From Thermomicrobiales bacterium (GTDB taxonomy: Bacteria > Chloroflexota > Chloroflexia > Thermomicrobiales > CADCWN01): a stretch of 47,113 nucleotides of DNA. The stretch spans positions 62,206-109,318 of the forward strand of contig JAUJMV010000024.1 of NCBI GenBank assembly GCA_030446685.1, written 5' to 3'. Numbering within the stretch: position 1 is the first letter of the stretch; each line of letters begins with the position of its first letter. Shown piece by piece: positions 8,938 to 17,044 of this stretch. The translations under genes were made by a program, and so were the position numbers. The notes beneath the pieces are model-generated. The model was given only the letters and a program-made list of their open reading frames with translations. It was not told where the DNA came from and searched no databases.

Positions 8938-11285
8938 GGCGCGACCTCCTCCGGCGCCACCGGCGCGACATCGCCGGGCGCGACCGGCGCGACCGGCAGG
9001 GTGAAACGGAAGACGCTCCCCGCGCCCGGCCGGCTCTCCACCCGGAGCCGCCCGCCCATGCCTTCGATATAGGCCCGGCAGAGGTAGAGCCCGAGGCCGG
9101 CGCCGCCGGCGTGGCGGCTGATCAGCCGGTCGAGGCGGTAGAACCGCTCGAAGATGCGGCCCTGCTCCTCCGCCGGGATCCCGATCCCCTCGTCGCGGAC
9201 GGCGACCGCCAGCGCCGCCCCCTCCCCGCCGCCGCCCGACGCTGCGTTCTCCGGCTCCCGCGGCACCTCGATCGTCACCTCGATGCGCCCTCCTTCCGGC
9301 GAGTACTTGACGGCATTATCCAGCAGGTTCGTGAAGACATCCTCGACCCGCTCCGGATCGGCCAGGGCCGGCGGCAGGTCGGGCGCGGCCCGCAGGCGGA
9401 ACTCGTGCAGCCCCGCGCTGGCGGCGAACCCGTCGACCACCGCCGCGGCGATCTCGGCCAGATCGACCGGCTCCCGGCGCATGACCAGTCGCCCCTCGCC
9501 CGCGCGCACCGCGTCGAAGAAGGCGCGCACCTGCCCGCCGAGCCGCTCGGCCTGGCGCTGGATGCCGCCCAGGCACCGCCTGCGCATCGCCTCGTCCAGG
9601 TGGAGGTCGTCGCGCAGCAGCATCTCGGCGTACCCGCGGATCGCGGCGATCGGCGCGCGCAGCTCGTGCGAGGCGGTGGTGATGAACTCCGCTTGCAGCC
9701 GGTGCAGCTCCCGGAGCGCCGCCGCCTGGGAGGCCGCCGCCCGCAGCCGGGTCTGCTCGATCGCGACCGCCGCCTGGTCGGCGAAGGTCCGCAGGAGGCG
9801 CTCGTCGCCGTCGCTGAAGGGGTGCGGCGCCCGGCGGAAGACCAGCAGCGTGCCGAGCCCCTCGCCGTGCGCGCGCACCGCCACCGCGAGGCACTCCCGC
9901 ATCCCCAGCGCCTCGAGGGTCGGGGGGGCGGCCGCCATCGGCCTGGGGCCGCCCGCCGCGCCATCCTCCGCCGGCCCCTCCTCGCAGCCGCGGAGCAGGG
10001 CCTCGGGGAGGCCCGGCGGCAGGGGTGGGAGGTGTCCGCTGACCACCGGCGCGGGCGTGTCCGCGAAGACCAGCAGGCCCGCGTCGGCGCGCGTGAGGGC
10101 GGCGGCGGCGGCGACCAGGGGGGTCAGGACCGCGCTCGCCTCGGTGGCCGAGGTCAGGCCGCGGCCGACCTGGGCCACCGCGCCCTCCAGTCGCTCCTGC
10201 GCCTGGCGGAGCGCCGCGATCGACCCGACCAGTTCGTCGGCCATGTGGTTCACCGCCAGGCCGAGCCGGCCGACCTCGTCGTGCCGCTCGACCGCGACCC
10301 GGTGGGCGAGATCCCCCCCCGCGATCGCGTCGGCCCCCGCCGTCAGCCGCCGCAGCGGCCGGATGATCCGCCGCACCCCGACCACGGCGAGGACGATCGT
10401 CGCCAGCGCCGCGAGCGCCAGCCGCGCGGCCAGGAGCCGGCTCTCCCGTTCGAGCGGCGCGTAGACCGTGTCGCGCGGGATGCCCACCAGCACGGTCCAG
10501 GGCACCTCGCCCGCCGTCGCGTAGCCATTGAGCCGGGCGATGCCGTCGACGTTCGCGCCCTCGACGATCCCCTCGTCCTGCTCGATCGCGGCGCGCACCA
10601 CCGGCACGTCGGCGATCGTCCGCCCGATCCACCGCTCCGGCTCGAGGCTGCGGGCCAGGACCCGGCCCTGCTGGTTGTCGACGACGGTGATCGTCGTGCG
10701 CGGCGGCAGGGTGCGGTTGTCGAGCCACTCCTGCAGCCGGATCAGGTCCACCGTCGCGACCACCGCGCCGATCGGCGGCCCGCCGCGGTCACCCGCCCGG
10801 ACCGGTTTGCCGATCACCACCACCGGCCGGCCGCTGCTCGGCGAGAGCAGCACCTCGCTGACCGTGGCCCCATTGCCCTGGGCGACGCGCTGCAGGAACG
10901 CCCGGTCGGCGGCGGTCGCGTCCTCGCCGGCCAGGCCGTTGGCCGCGGCGGTGATCCTGCCCGCGGGATCGATCGCGAACAGGTCGTCGTAATAGGCGAA
11001 GCCCCCCTTCACGTCCCGGAGCAGCGCGCGGATCTGCTCGGGGTCGCCCCCGCGGAGCGTCGACGTCTGGGCCAGCCCGTCGAGCAGCGCGCGGGTCTCG
11101 CCGATCAGTTCGTCGGCGCGGTGGGCGGTGTCCCGCGCCTGGCGGAGCGCGGTCGCGTAGATCGCCGCCCGCTCCGCCTGGACGCTGCGATACGAGAAGT
11201 AGGCGCTCAGGAGGATAGCGGGCAGCAGGGCGGCCGCGATCAGCAGCACCAGGTCGGTGACGATACCGCGGCGTCCGGCGCGCAT
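8934..11285 (-). CDS. sensor histidine kinase with Cache, HAMP and GAF domains
   Basis: A membrane-bound sensor kinase of about 783 residues. An N-terminal membrane helix (LVLLIAAALLPAILLSAYF) is followed by a large periplasmic dCache-like sensor (to about residue 285, with IGAVVATVDLIRLQEWLD and GYATAGEVPWTVLVGIP). A second membrane helix and a HAMP domain (LRRLTAGADAIAGGDLAHRV) follow, then a GAF domain (about 370-510, with LLRTFADQAAVAIEQTRL). The HisKA domain has the phospho-acceptor His in ITTASHELRAPIAAIRGYAEMLL. The HATPase domain has N-box FTNLLDNAVKYSPEGG and GIPAEEQGRIFERFYR, GGAGLGLYLC. ATG 11285 is chosen over an upstream in-frame TTG at 11321. The signal is unknown. It is transcribed ahead of, and overlaps, the response regulator. 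Confidence 0.93.
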   Translation of the reverse strand: MRAGRRGIVTDLVLLIAAALLPAILLSAYFSYRSVQAERAAIYATALRQARDTAHRADELIGETRALLDGLAQTSTLRGGDPEQIRALLRDVKGGFAYYDDLFAIDPAGRITAAANGLAGEDATAADRAFLQRVAQGNGATVSEVLLSPSSGRPVVVIGKPVRAGDRGGPPIGAVVATVDLIRLQEWLDNRTLPPRTTITVVDNQQGRVLARSLEPERWIGRTIADVPVVRAAIEQDEGIVEGANVDGIARLNGYATAGEVPWTVLVGIPRDTVYAPLERESRLLAARLALAALATIVLAVVGVRRIIRPLRRLTAGADAIAGGDLAHRVAVERHDEVGRLGLAVNHMADELVGSIAALRQAQERLEGAVAQVGRGLTSATEASAVLTPLVAAAAALTRADAGLLVFADTPAPVVSGHLPPLPPGLPEALLRGCEEGPAEDGAAGGPRPMAAAPPTLEALGMRECLAVAVRAHGEGLGTLLVFRRAPHPFSDGDERLLRTFADQAAVAIEQTRLRAAASQAAALRELHRLQAEFITTASHELRAPIAAIRGYAEMLLRDDLHLDEAMRRRCLGGIQRQAERLGGQVRAFFDAVRAGEGRLVMRREPVDLAEIAAAVVDGFAASAGLHEFRLRAAPDLPPALADPERVEDVFTNLLDNAVKYSPEGGRIEVTIEVPREPENAASGGGGEGAALAVAVRDEGIGIPAEEQGRIFERFYRLDRLISRHAGGAGLGLYLCRAYIEGMGGRLRVESRPGAGSVFRFTLPVAPVAPGDVAPVAPEEVAP

Positions 11286-11346
11286 GCTCCGCCTCGCACT
11301 CAGCCATCTACCGGGTCGCAAGCCACTGCGGCGGGCACTGCAACCC

Positions 11347-12120
11347 TCATGCCGTGGTCGCCGGCGCCCCGGCGGGCCAGGGGACGCGGGCGAGGAGGGC
11401 GATCTCGGCCTGCAAACGCGCCAGCAGCGCGGCGGCGCCCGGCGCCGCCCGCGCGCCCGGCGGCGGCGCGACGATCGGCACTTCGATGATGCCGCCGACC
11501 CGCTCCTGCCTGCCGCCCCCCCTGAGCGGGACGGTCTCGCGGGTGGCGCCCACCACCAGGCAGGGCAGGCGCTCCAGCGCGCAGGCCCTGGCCGTCGCGC
11601 CGAGCGAGCGGATGCCGCCGAGTTCGTGCGCGGCCGGCTCGTAGAGCGCCCAGTGGCAGGTCGCGGCGCCGTCCTCCAGGACGAGCAGGTTCGGGATGAA
11701 CCCGCGCAGGGCCGCGATGCCGTCCGCGCGGGCCAGGCCGATCGCGGCCCGCAGCAGTTGCGTGCCGATGCCGATCCGGCGCCGATCCTCCTGCACCACG
11801 ACGCGATCGACCGTGCCGCGGACCAGCCGGCCGCCGTCGACCTCGTCGTCGTACAGCCGCAATTCCAGCCGGCCCAGGACTTCCCGCGCGCCGCCCGCGG
11901 GGCGGGTCGCGACGAGGGCGAAGCTGCGCTCCCCCCGCTCGTGGTGATCCCCTGTCGCCGGCCCGGCGCTCCTGATCCGCGGGGGGCTCGGCGCGCTCCG
12001 GTCGAGGCGCCGCAGCAGGTCGATCGTCACCGGGCCGGCGGGGGTGTGCCGCCGCCACGGATCGGGGCGCGGGCGCCCCGGAACAGCGTCCCGATGCAAT
12101 TCCCCGAGTCGCGGCCTCAT
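11347..12120 (-). CDS. GNAT-family acetyltransferase-like protein
   Basis: A 257-residue soluble protein whose middle resembles a GNAT fold: beta strands LGRLELRLYDD and VDRVVVQEDRR, then RIGIGTQLLRAAIGLARADG, close to the acetyl-CoA-binding R/Q-x-x-G-x-G/A loop followed by an alpha helix. The C-terminal part (ELGGIRSLGATARACALERLPCLVVGATRETVPL, then a Pro/Gly-rich stretch and LLARLQAEIALLARVPWPAG) is not standard GNAT and may be a second domain. ATG 12120 is used. The gene lies behind a TTGAGG direct-repeat promoter and is divergent from the universal stress protein gene. Substrate unknown. Confidence 0.55.
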   Translation of the reverse strand: MRPRLGELHRDAVPGRPRPDPWRRHTPAGPVTIDLLRRLDRSAPSPPRIRSAGPATGDHHERGERSFALVATRPAGGAREVLGRLELRLYDDEVDGGRLVRGTVDRVVVQEDRRRIGIGTQLLRAAIGLARADGIAALRGFIPNLLVLEDGAATCHWALYEPAAHELGGIRSLGATARACALERLPCLVVGATRETVPLRGGGRQERVGGIIEVPIVAPPPGARAAPGAAALLARLQAEIALLARVPWPAGAPATTA

Positions 12121-12178
12121 CCCACCAGCCCCTCCCTTCGCGTCGGGCCATCCGGCCGTTGCCCTGCCCGGTCCCCCA

Positions 12179-12210
12179 AGTGTGGCCGGGCACCCTCAAC
12201 ATCGCCTCAA
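12179..12210 (-). promoter_or_regulatory. TTGAGG-N5-TTGAGG direct-repeat promoter upstream of the GNAT gene
   Basis: On the minus strand TTGAGG-CGATG-TTGAGG (12210-12194) is followed after exactly 9 nt by CACACT (12184-12179). The start codon is at 12120. Together with the copy at 12289 it forms a divergent regulatory region about 130 bp wide. Confidence 0.6.
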
Positions 12211-12288
12211 TACGGCCGCACCGCACCGGCCACCCAAGCGGCGCGCGCCGCGCTCGCGAGGCGCCCCGCGACCGGTCCCTCGGGGTTG

Positions 12289-12320
12289 TTGAGGGATTGT
12301 TGAGGTTCGTCGGCTATCCT
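12289..12320 (+). promoter_or_regulatory. TTGAGG-N5-TTGAGG direct-repeat promoter upstream of the universal stress protein gene
   Basis: TTGAGG-GATTG-TTGAGG at 12289-12305, then 9 nt to TATCCT (12315-12320), the best -10 match of the four copies. The ATG at 12396 is 75 nt downstream. Confidence 0.65.
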
Positions 12321-12395
12321 CCCGCCCGGAGAGGGTCGGCAGGGGCCTGCGGGCATCACCGCGCGCCGCCCACTCACCGTCGGGAGGGGGGCGCG

Positions 12396-12851
12396 ATGAC
12401 GGCGACACGCCCGGCCCACATCCTGGTCGCCATCGACGGCTCGCACGAGTCGTTCGACGCCTGCCGGCAGGCGGTGGCGCTGGCGCACGCCTGCCGCGCC
12501 CGGCTGACGGCGCTGCACGTCGCCGTGGCCCTGCCCCCCCGCAACCCGATGAGTCGGGTAGAATACCGGCAGGTTGAGGCCGCGGCCCGGTTGCAGGGCG
12601 CGCGCTTGCTCCGGGAGGCGTGCGCGCTCGGCGGCGGGCTGGTGCCGTGCGCAACCGAGCTGCACCAGGGCAAGCCGGTCGACGTGATCTGCGACCGGTC
12701 CAAGGAACTGGACGTGGATCTGATCGTGGTCGGCAGCCGCGGCCTGAACGCGCTCGACCGGTTCCTGCTCGGCAGCACCAGCACCACCGTCGCCCAGCGC
12801 GCCCACTGCGCGGTCCTCATCGCGCGGCCGCGCGCGCCCGGCGCGGCCTGA
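12396..12851 (+). CDS. universal stress protein (UspA family)
   Basis: A 151-residue single-domain Usp. It starts with the typical strand ILVAIDGSHESFDACRQAVALA, has the central helix, and ends with DLIVVGSRGLNALDRFLLGSTSTTVAQRAHCAVLIAR. This contains the ATP-binding pattern G-2x-G-9x-G-[ST], so it should be of the ATP-binding subclass. ATG 12396 is preceded by GGGAGGGGGGCGCG. It follows a TTGAGG direct-repeat promoter. A CPA2 antiporter gene begins 47 bp downstream, an association common for Usp proteins that modulate transporters. Confidence 0.9.
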   Translation: MTATRPAHILVAIDGSHESFDACRQAVALAHACRARLTALHVAVALPPRNPMSRVEYRQVEAAARLQGARLLREACALGGGLVPCATELHQGKPVDVICDRSKELDVDLIVVGSRGLNALDRFLLGSTSTTVAQRAHCAVLIARPRAPGAA

Positions 12852-12898
12852 GTTGCGGCGGGCCGCCGCGCGCCATTGCGGAGAGGAGCGGGGCCACG

Positions 12899-13756
12899 GT
12901 GGACAACTCGACCCTGCTCGTGACCCTGGTCTTCGCGCTGGGCACCGCCCTCATCGGGGTCGTCCTCGCCACCCGGCTGCGGCAGTCGGTGGTCCTCGGC
13001 TACATCCTGGCCGGGATCGCCATCGGGCCGTTCACGCCGGGGTTCGTCGGGGATCTGGCGACGGTCCAGGCGCTGGCCGACCTCGGCATCATCTTCCTGA
13101 TGTTCGCCATCGGCGTCCAGCTCTCCCTGCGCGATCTGCTGCGCCTCGGCCTGATCGCCACGCTCGGCGGGCTGCTCCAGGTCGTCCTGACGATCGGCCT
13201 GGGCTACCTCGCGGGCGTGGCCCTCGGCTGGCGCCCGCTAGAGGCGCTCTTCTTCGGCGCGGTCATCTCCAACTCCTCCAGCACCGTCCTCAGCAAGACG
13301 CTGGGCGAGCAGGGCGAGATCGAGTCCGAGCACGGGCAGATCGGCTTCGCCTGGTCCTCCGTGCAGGACCTCGGCACGATCGTCCTGGTGGTCCTCCTCT
13401 CGGCGCTGGCCGGCGGCGGCGACACCCTCCTCGCCGATCTCGGCTGGGCCGTCGGCCGGGCGGTCCTCTTCCTCGCCCTCGTCGCGTCGCTCGGCTCCTG
13501 GGCGCTGCCGTGGATCTTCGACCGCGTCGCCGCCCTCAGGAACCGGGAGATCTTCATCCTGGTGACGGCGGCGGTCGCGCTCGGCATGGCCTACGCCTCC
13601 TCCTTCTTCGGCCTCTCGCTGGCCCTCGGCGCCTTCGTCGCCGGGGTCGTCGTCGGCGAGTCCGATCTCTCCCACCAGATCCTCGGGGAGATCATGCCGC
13701 TGCGTGACCTCTTCGCCGCCCTCTTCTTCGTCTCGGTCGGCATGCTGGTCAACCCG
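12899..13756 (+). pseudogene. CPA2-family cation/proton antiporter, 3' end removed by an insertion sequence
   Basis: The N-terminal 286 residues of a KefB/Na+:H+ antiporter-like membrane protein. Visible are LVTLVFALGTALIGVVLATRLRQ, VVLGYILAGIAIGPFTPGF, LADLGIIFLMFAIGVQLS, the ISNSSSTVLSKTL block with the conserved polar patch, and FGLSLALGAFVAGVVVGES. The coding sequence stops matching at SVGMLVNP, exactly where the insertion sequence begins at 13757; the frame then reads 34 codons of insertion-sequence DNA. No remaining antiporter sequence is found on the far side of the element, so the 3' part (last helices and any RCK domain) is deleted. GTG 12899 follows GAGAGGAGCGGGG. It was probably co-transcribed with the Usp gene. 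Confidence 0.85.
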
Positions 13757-15020
13757 TGTCCTGGCCGAGAAGTCCATCCGTGCGGCCCTACGCGGCTCTT
13801 GCAGAGGCGTGATGGAGGCCACCCAGGGCGGGGATGGCGCGTACGCTGCCCGCCGTGATCGTGCGGTCGGCGGCTTCGCCAGGGACTGCGGGGACCCGTT
13901 GCGCCAGGCCTTGATGTGGGCGATCGTGGTTGAAGTACCGGACGTACTCCCGCAGGATGCGCCGCAGGTGGGCCTCGCCCGGGACCAGGCGGTGGCCCAG
14001 GCACTCCCGCCGCACGCGGCCGAGGAAGCGCTCGCCGGCGGCGTTCGGCCTGGGCGCACGACAGGCCGCCCGCAGCTCCGTGATGCCGGTGGCCGCGGCG
14101 ATGCGGGAGAAGGCCGGCCCGTACGTGCCGTCGTTGCCGCGGATGAGGTATCTCGGCCGCTGCCCGCAGGGGGTGGCCCCGCGCAACTGCCGGGCGACCC
14201 GGGCATCCGTGGGGCGGCGCGTCACGCCGACGTGGACCACGCGGCGCGAGCCGAGCGCGACGACGAAGCAGGCGGAGCGCGGGCGGAAGAGGAGTCGGTG
14301 ACCGGCAGGGAGTCGCACGCCCAGCTGTCCGGGGCGTGGTTGCGCAGGAAGGTCGCCCGCGGCCGCCCGGCCCGGCGCGGCGGGCGCGCCTCGCGCAGGT
14401 AGCGCCGGACCGTCGACGTGGCCACGCGGATGTCGGGCTTGAGGGGCTCGCCCCGGATGCGCTCCGTGCCCCACGGCCGATTCGCCGCGGCCATCTCCCG
14501 GATCAGGGCGACCGTCGCGGGCGCGAGGGGCGGGCGGTGCGCCAGGGCGGCGGCCTGGGAGCGCCGATGCCGGTAGCCGCGCAACAACCGGCGTTGCCGG
14601 CGCAGCAGCGTGGCGGGCTGGACGATCAGCGGCGCCGACCGCCAGTCGCGGACGCGGCCGGCCAGGAGCACCAGGAGCGTGCGATCGGCCGGGGTGCGGC
14701 GCGGCCGCGTGACGCCTCGGCGCAGGATGGCGAGCTGGTGGCGCAGGAGCGCGCTCTCGGCCACCAGCGCCGACTTTCTCCGCGCCAGATCGGCGAGCGT
14801 GCCGACAGCCAGGGGCGCGACGGCCGGGCGAGTGGCGCGCAGCCGCCGCCGGCGAAGGCCGTGAGCAGCGGCGCGGCCGACGGTGATGAGGCGGTGTAGC
14901 AGGCGGATAGGCAGGGACACCTCCTCCTTCGGGGACGGCACCGGCTTGGGACGGAGGAGAACGTAGCCCCAAGCTCGCGCAGCAGCTACGGCGTAGCGGA
15001 TAGACTTTTCGGCCAGGACA
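13757..15020. mobile_element. insertion sequence (1264 bp) with 24-bp terminal inverted repeats
   Basis: The left end (13757-13780) and the reverse complement of the right end (14997-15020) match at 22 of 24 positions: TGTCCTGGCCGA, then G or A, AAGTC, then C or T, ATCCG. CG is present directly outside both ends, a possible 2-bp target duplication. It holds one transposase gene on the minus strand. The same end signature recurs at several other places in the window. It has inserted in a CPA2 antiporter gene. Confidence 0.85.
13788..14941 (-). pseudogene. rve (integrase core) transposase, one frameshift
   Basis: About 380 residues. The N-terminal helical region (VGTLADLARRKSALVAESALLRHQLAILRRGVTRPRRTPADR) and a helix-turn-helix stretch (MAAANRPWGTERIRGE, VATSTVRRYLREA) are in one frame. 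The catalytic core is in another: LIRGNDGTYGPAF carries the second acidic site, with N where D is usual, and NAAGERFLGRVRRECLGHRLVP the catalytic Glu. It ends with EYVRYFNHDRPHQGL. The shift lies near 14290-14310. It belongs to the same general group as the transposase at 31468 (both end in a V/A-L-G-G-L motif) but is clearly divergent. Frameshift and the D-to-N change suggest this copy is no longer active. Confidence 0.8.
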
Positions 15021-15292
15021 CGTCAACAGGGGAGGGCGCGATCCGGGGGCAGCACGCGCATCCCGCGCCCGCCGTACCTTGCCCGCCGCACCCCGGCCGC
15101 ACCCCGGCCGCGGCCCGACCGCAGGGGCACCGTCCGCCCCGGCGCGGCCCCGCGCAGCGGGTGCGGACCCGGTTCCGCTCCGGTTGACCGCGCCGGCACG
15201 GCGGCGACCGTGCTACGATGCTACGCGGGTGTGGCGACCGGCGGGCTCGCTCGGGGGGCACCGCGGCACACCGGATGCGGGGGGGAGGGCCG

Positions 15293-15658
15293 ATGAATGT
15301 CCAGCACGTCGACGCCATCGCGGCGAGCCGCGGCGACACCTTCACCGGCGAGGTGGCGCTCAAGCGCATCGTCGCCATGCACGACCCGGCGGGGATGGCG
15401 GTGTCGCCGGTGCGCTTCGAGGACGGGGCGCGCACCAACCGGCACCTGCCCGCCGGCGAGCAGATCCTGATCGTCGTCGAGGGCGAGGGCCGGGCCGGCG
15501 ACGGCACCGAGGAGCGCGCGAACCTGGGGCCGGGCACGGTGCTGCACCTGCCCGCCAGCGAGCGCCACTGGCACGGCGCGATGCCCGGCAGGAGCATGGC
15601 GCACTACAGCATCACCACCAGCGGCCCGGCGACGCGGTGCGGGCCGCCGGACGAGTGA
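15293..15658 (+). CDS. cupin-domain protein
   Basis: A 121-residue single-domain cupin. Cupin motif 1 is RTNRHLPAGEQILIVVEGEGRA, where the first His and the Glu would be metal ligands but the usual H-x-H is reduced to a single His. Motif 2 is LGPGTVLHLPASERHWHGAMPG, with PASERHWHG giving the last His ligand. ATG 15293 is preceded by GGGGGAGGGCCG. The upstream 270 bp (15021-15292), between the insertion sequence and this gene, holds nothing I can identify. A role in sugar, antibiotic or redox-sensing chemistry cannot be told from sequence. Confidence 0.8.
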   Translation: MNVQHVDAIAASRGDTFTGEVALKRIVAMHDPAGMAVSPVRFEDGARTNRHLPAGEQILIVVEGEGRAGDGTEERANLGPGTVLHLPASERHWHGAMPGRSMAHYSITTSGPATRCGPPDE

Positions 15659-15790
15659 GGCGCGGGGGCGGGGCGCACGGCGCTGGCCATCGGGGCCCCG
15701 CTATGCACGGCGTACCCCCGCCGGGGATCGTGGGGGCGTCGCCGATCGCCCGCGCGCGCCGCGCGGGGGCGGCGGGAACGAGGGGTACGG

Positions 15791-16535
15791 GTGGCGGTGG
15801 ACGCCCGGTTGGCGCTCGCCCTCGCGGTGGTGGTCGTGGCGGGGGTGCTCAAGGGGAGCCTCGGGTTCGGGGCGCCGCTCGTCGCCGTGCCGCTGCTCGC
15901 CGCCCTCGTCGGCGCCCGGGCCGCGGTCGTGCTGGTCTCGCTGCCCCTCCTCGCCGCGAACGCGGCGGTGCTCCTCGGTCGGCCGGTCGACCGCGCGGCG
16001 GTGCGGCGCTTCGCGCCGCTCCTGGCGACTCTGGTGCCGCTGACCGCCCTCGGCGGGGTGCTGCTGGCCCAGGTGCCCGTCGCGCCCTCGCGGTCGCCGT
16101 CGGGGTCGTCGCGCTCGCGTTCGCGGCCTTGTCGGCCGCCGGCGTGCGGCCCGCGGTCCCGCCGCGGGCGGAGGGGCCCCTGTCGGCGCTGGTGGGGGCG
16201 GCGGCGGGCCTGCTGAACGGCGCGACCGGCATCCCGGGCCGGTCCTCGCCCTCTACCTGGCGGGGCTGCGCCTCGACCCGCGCGCCTTCGTCTACGGCAT
16301 CACGGTCCTGCTCGCGGTCGGCAACGTGGCGCAGGTCGCCACCTACTGGCAGCAGGGCCTCTACGCGGCGACCGCCTGCCCGGCCGCGGCGCTCGTCCCC
16401 GCCATCCTCCTCGGCCAGGCGCTCGGGTTCCGGGTGCAGGACCGCCTCGCGCCGGCGCCGTTCCGCCGGGCGGTGCTGGTCGTCGTGGCGCTGGCCGGCG
16501 CCAACCTGCTACTGCGGGGGCTGGGGGGGCGGTGA
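15791..16535 (+). pseudogene. TauE/SafE-type sulfite exporter family protein, two frameshifts
   Basis: About 248 residues of a TauE/SafE membrane protein. The N-terminal half has the signature VVVAGVLKGSLGFGAPLVAVPLLAALVGARAAVVLVSLPLL, with the G-x-x-G-F-G-x-x-L-V motif. The C-terminal half has AAAGLLNGATGIPG, LYLAGLRLDPRAFVYGITVLLAVGNVAQVATYW and a final helix pair. The frame changes near 16080 and near 16240, both in G/C-rich runs. GTG 15791 is the start. The family exports sulfite, sulfoacetate or related anions; no adjacent gene fixes the substrate, though several sulfatases are encoded further along. Confidence 0.75.
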
Positions 16536-16747
16536 CGGGCGCCGGCCCCCAGCCCCCGGCGCGGCGCGCCGGCGCCTCGTCCCGGACCGCCCGCCCTCGC
16601 GCCCTGCGCCGGCCGGCGCGGCGCTGGCACCCAAGTTGCGCAGGGAGCGAGGCGCCGTCCCGGCGCCGGGGACCTCGGCGCCGGTGGCGCGCAGACGGAG
16701 GGCCCAGGGGGATCCCCCCACGGGCACGTCGCGGCAACGATGGGGGC

Positions 16748-17044
16748 GTGGTCGCGTCGCTGGAGTACCTGCGGGAGGCCGCGGCGCGCGGCGACCGGGA
16801 GACCCTGCTGCGCTACGTGCGCCTCCACCTGGGGGACGGCGAACGAGGAGGCGGGGCGCCGGGAGATCGACAAGGCCTGGGTCGAGGCCCTCACCCCGCT
16901 CCTCGATGTGCCGCCGACCGACCGCGCCTTCATCCTCGAGACCCTGGCGACCAAGGACCCGGCCACGCTGGCCCACCTCTTCTTCCACCTCCACTTCTAT
17001 CTCGTGCAGCGATCGGGGAATGGATCCATGACGGCACCCTCTAG
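16748..17044 (+). pseudogene. small helical protein preceding the GrdB/PrdB-like gene, frameshifted
   Basis: A predicted all-helical protein of about 98 residues that I do not recognise. It reads VVASLEYLREAAARGDRETLLRYVRLHLG, shifts frame near 16838, and continues REIDKAWVEALTPLLDVPPTDRAFILETLATKDPATLAHLFFHLHFYLV. A second shift near 17010 gives the ending AIGEWIHDGTL-stop at 17044. This ending overlaps the ATG of the next gene (17028) by 17 bp. The overlap and shared strand suggest a real partner gene translated together with the GrdB/PrdB-like protein. Alternatively the frame-0 reading would fuse it to that protein; I favour two proteins because the ending looks natural. Confidence 0.45.
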
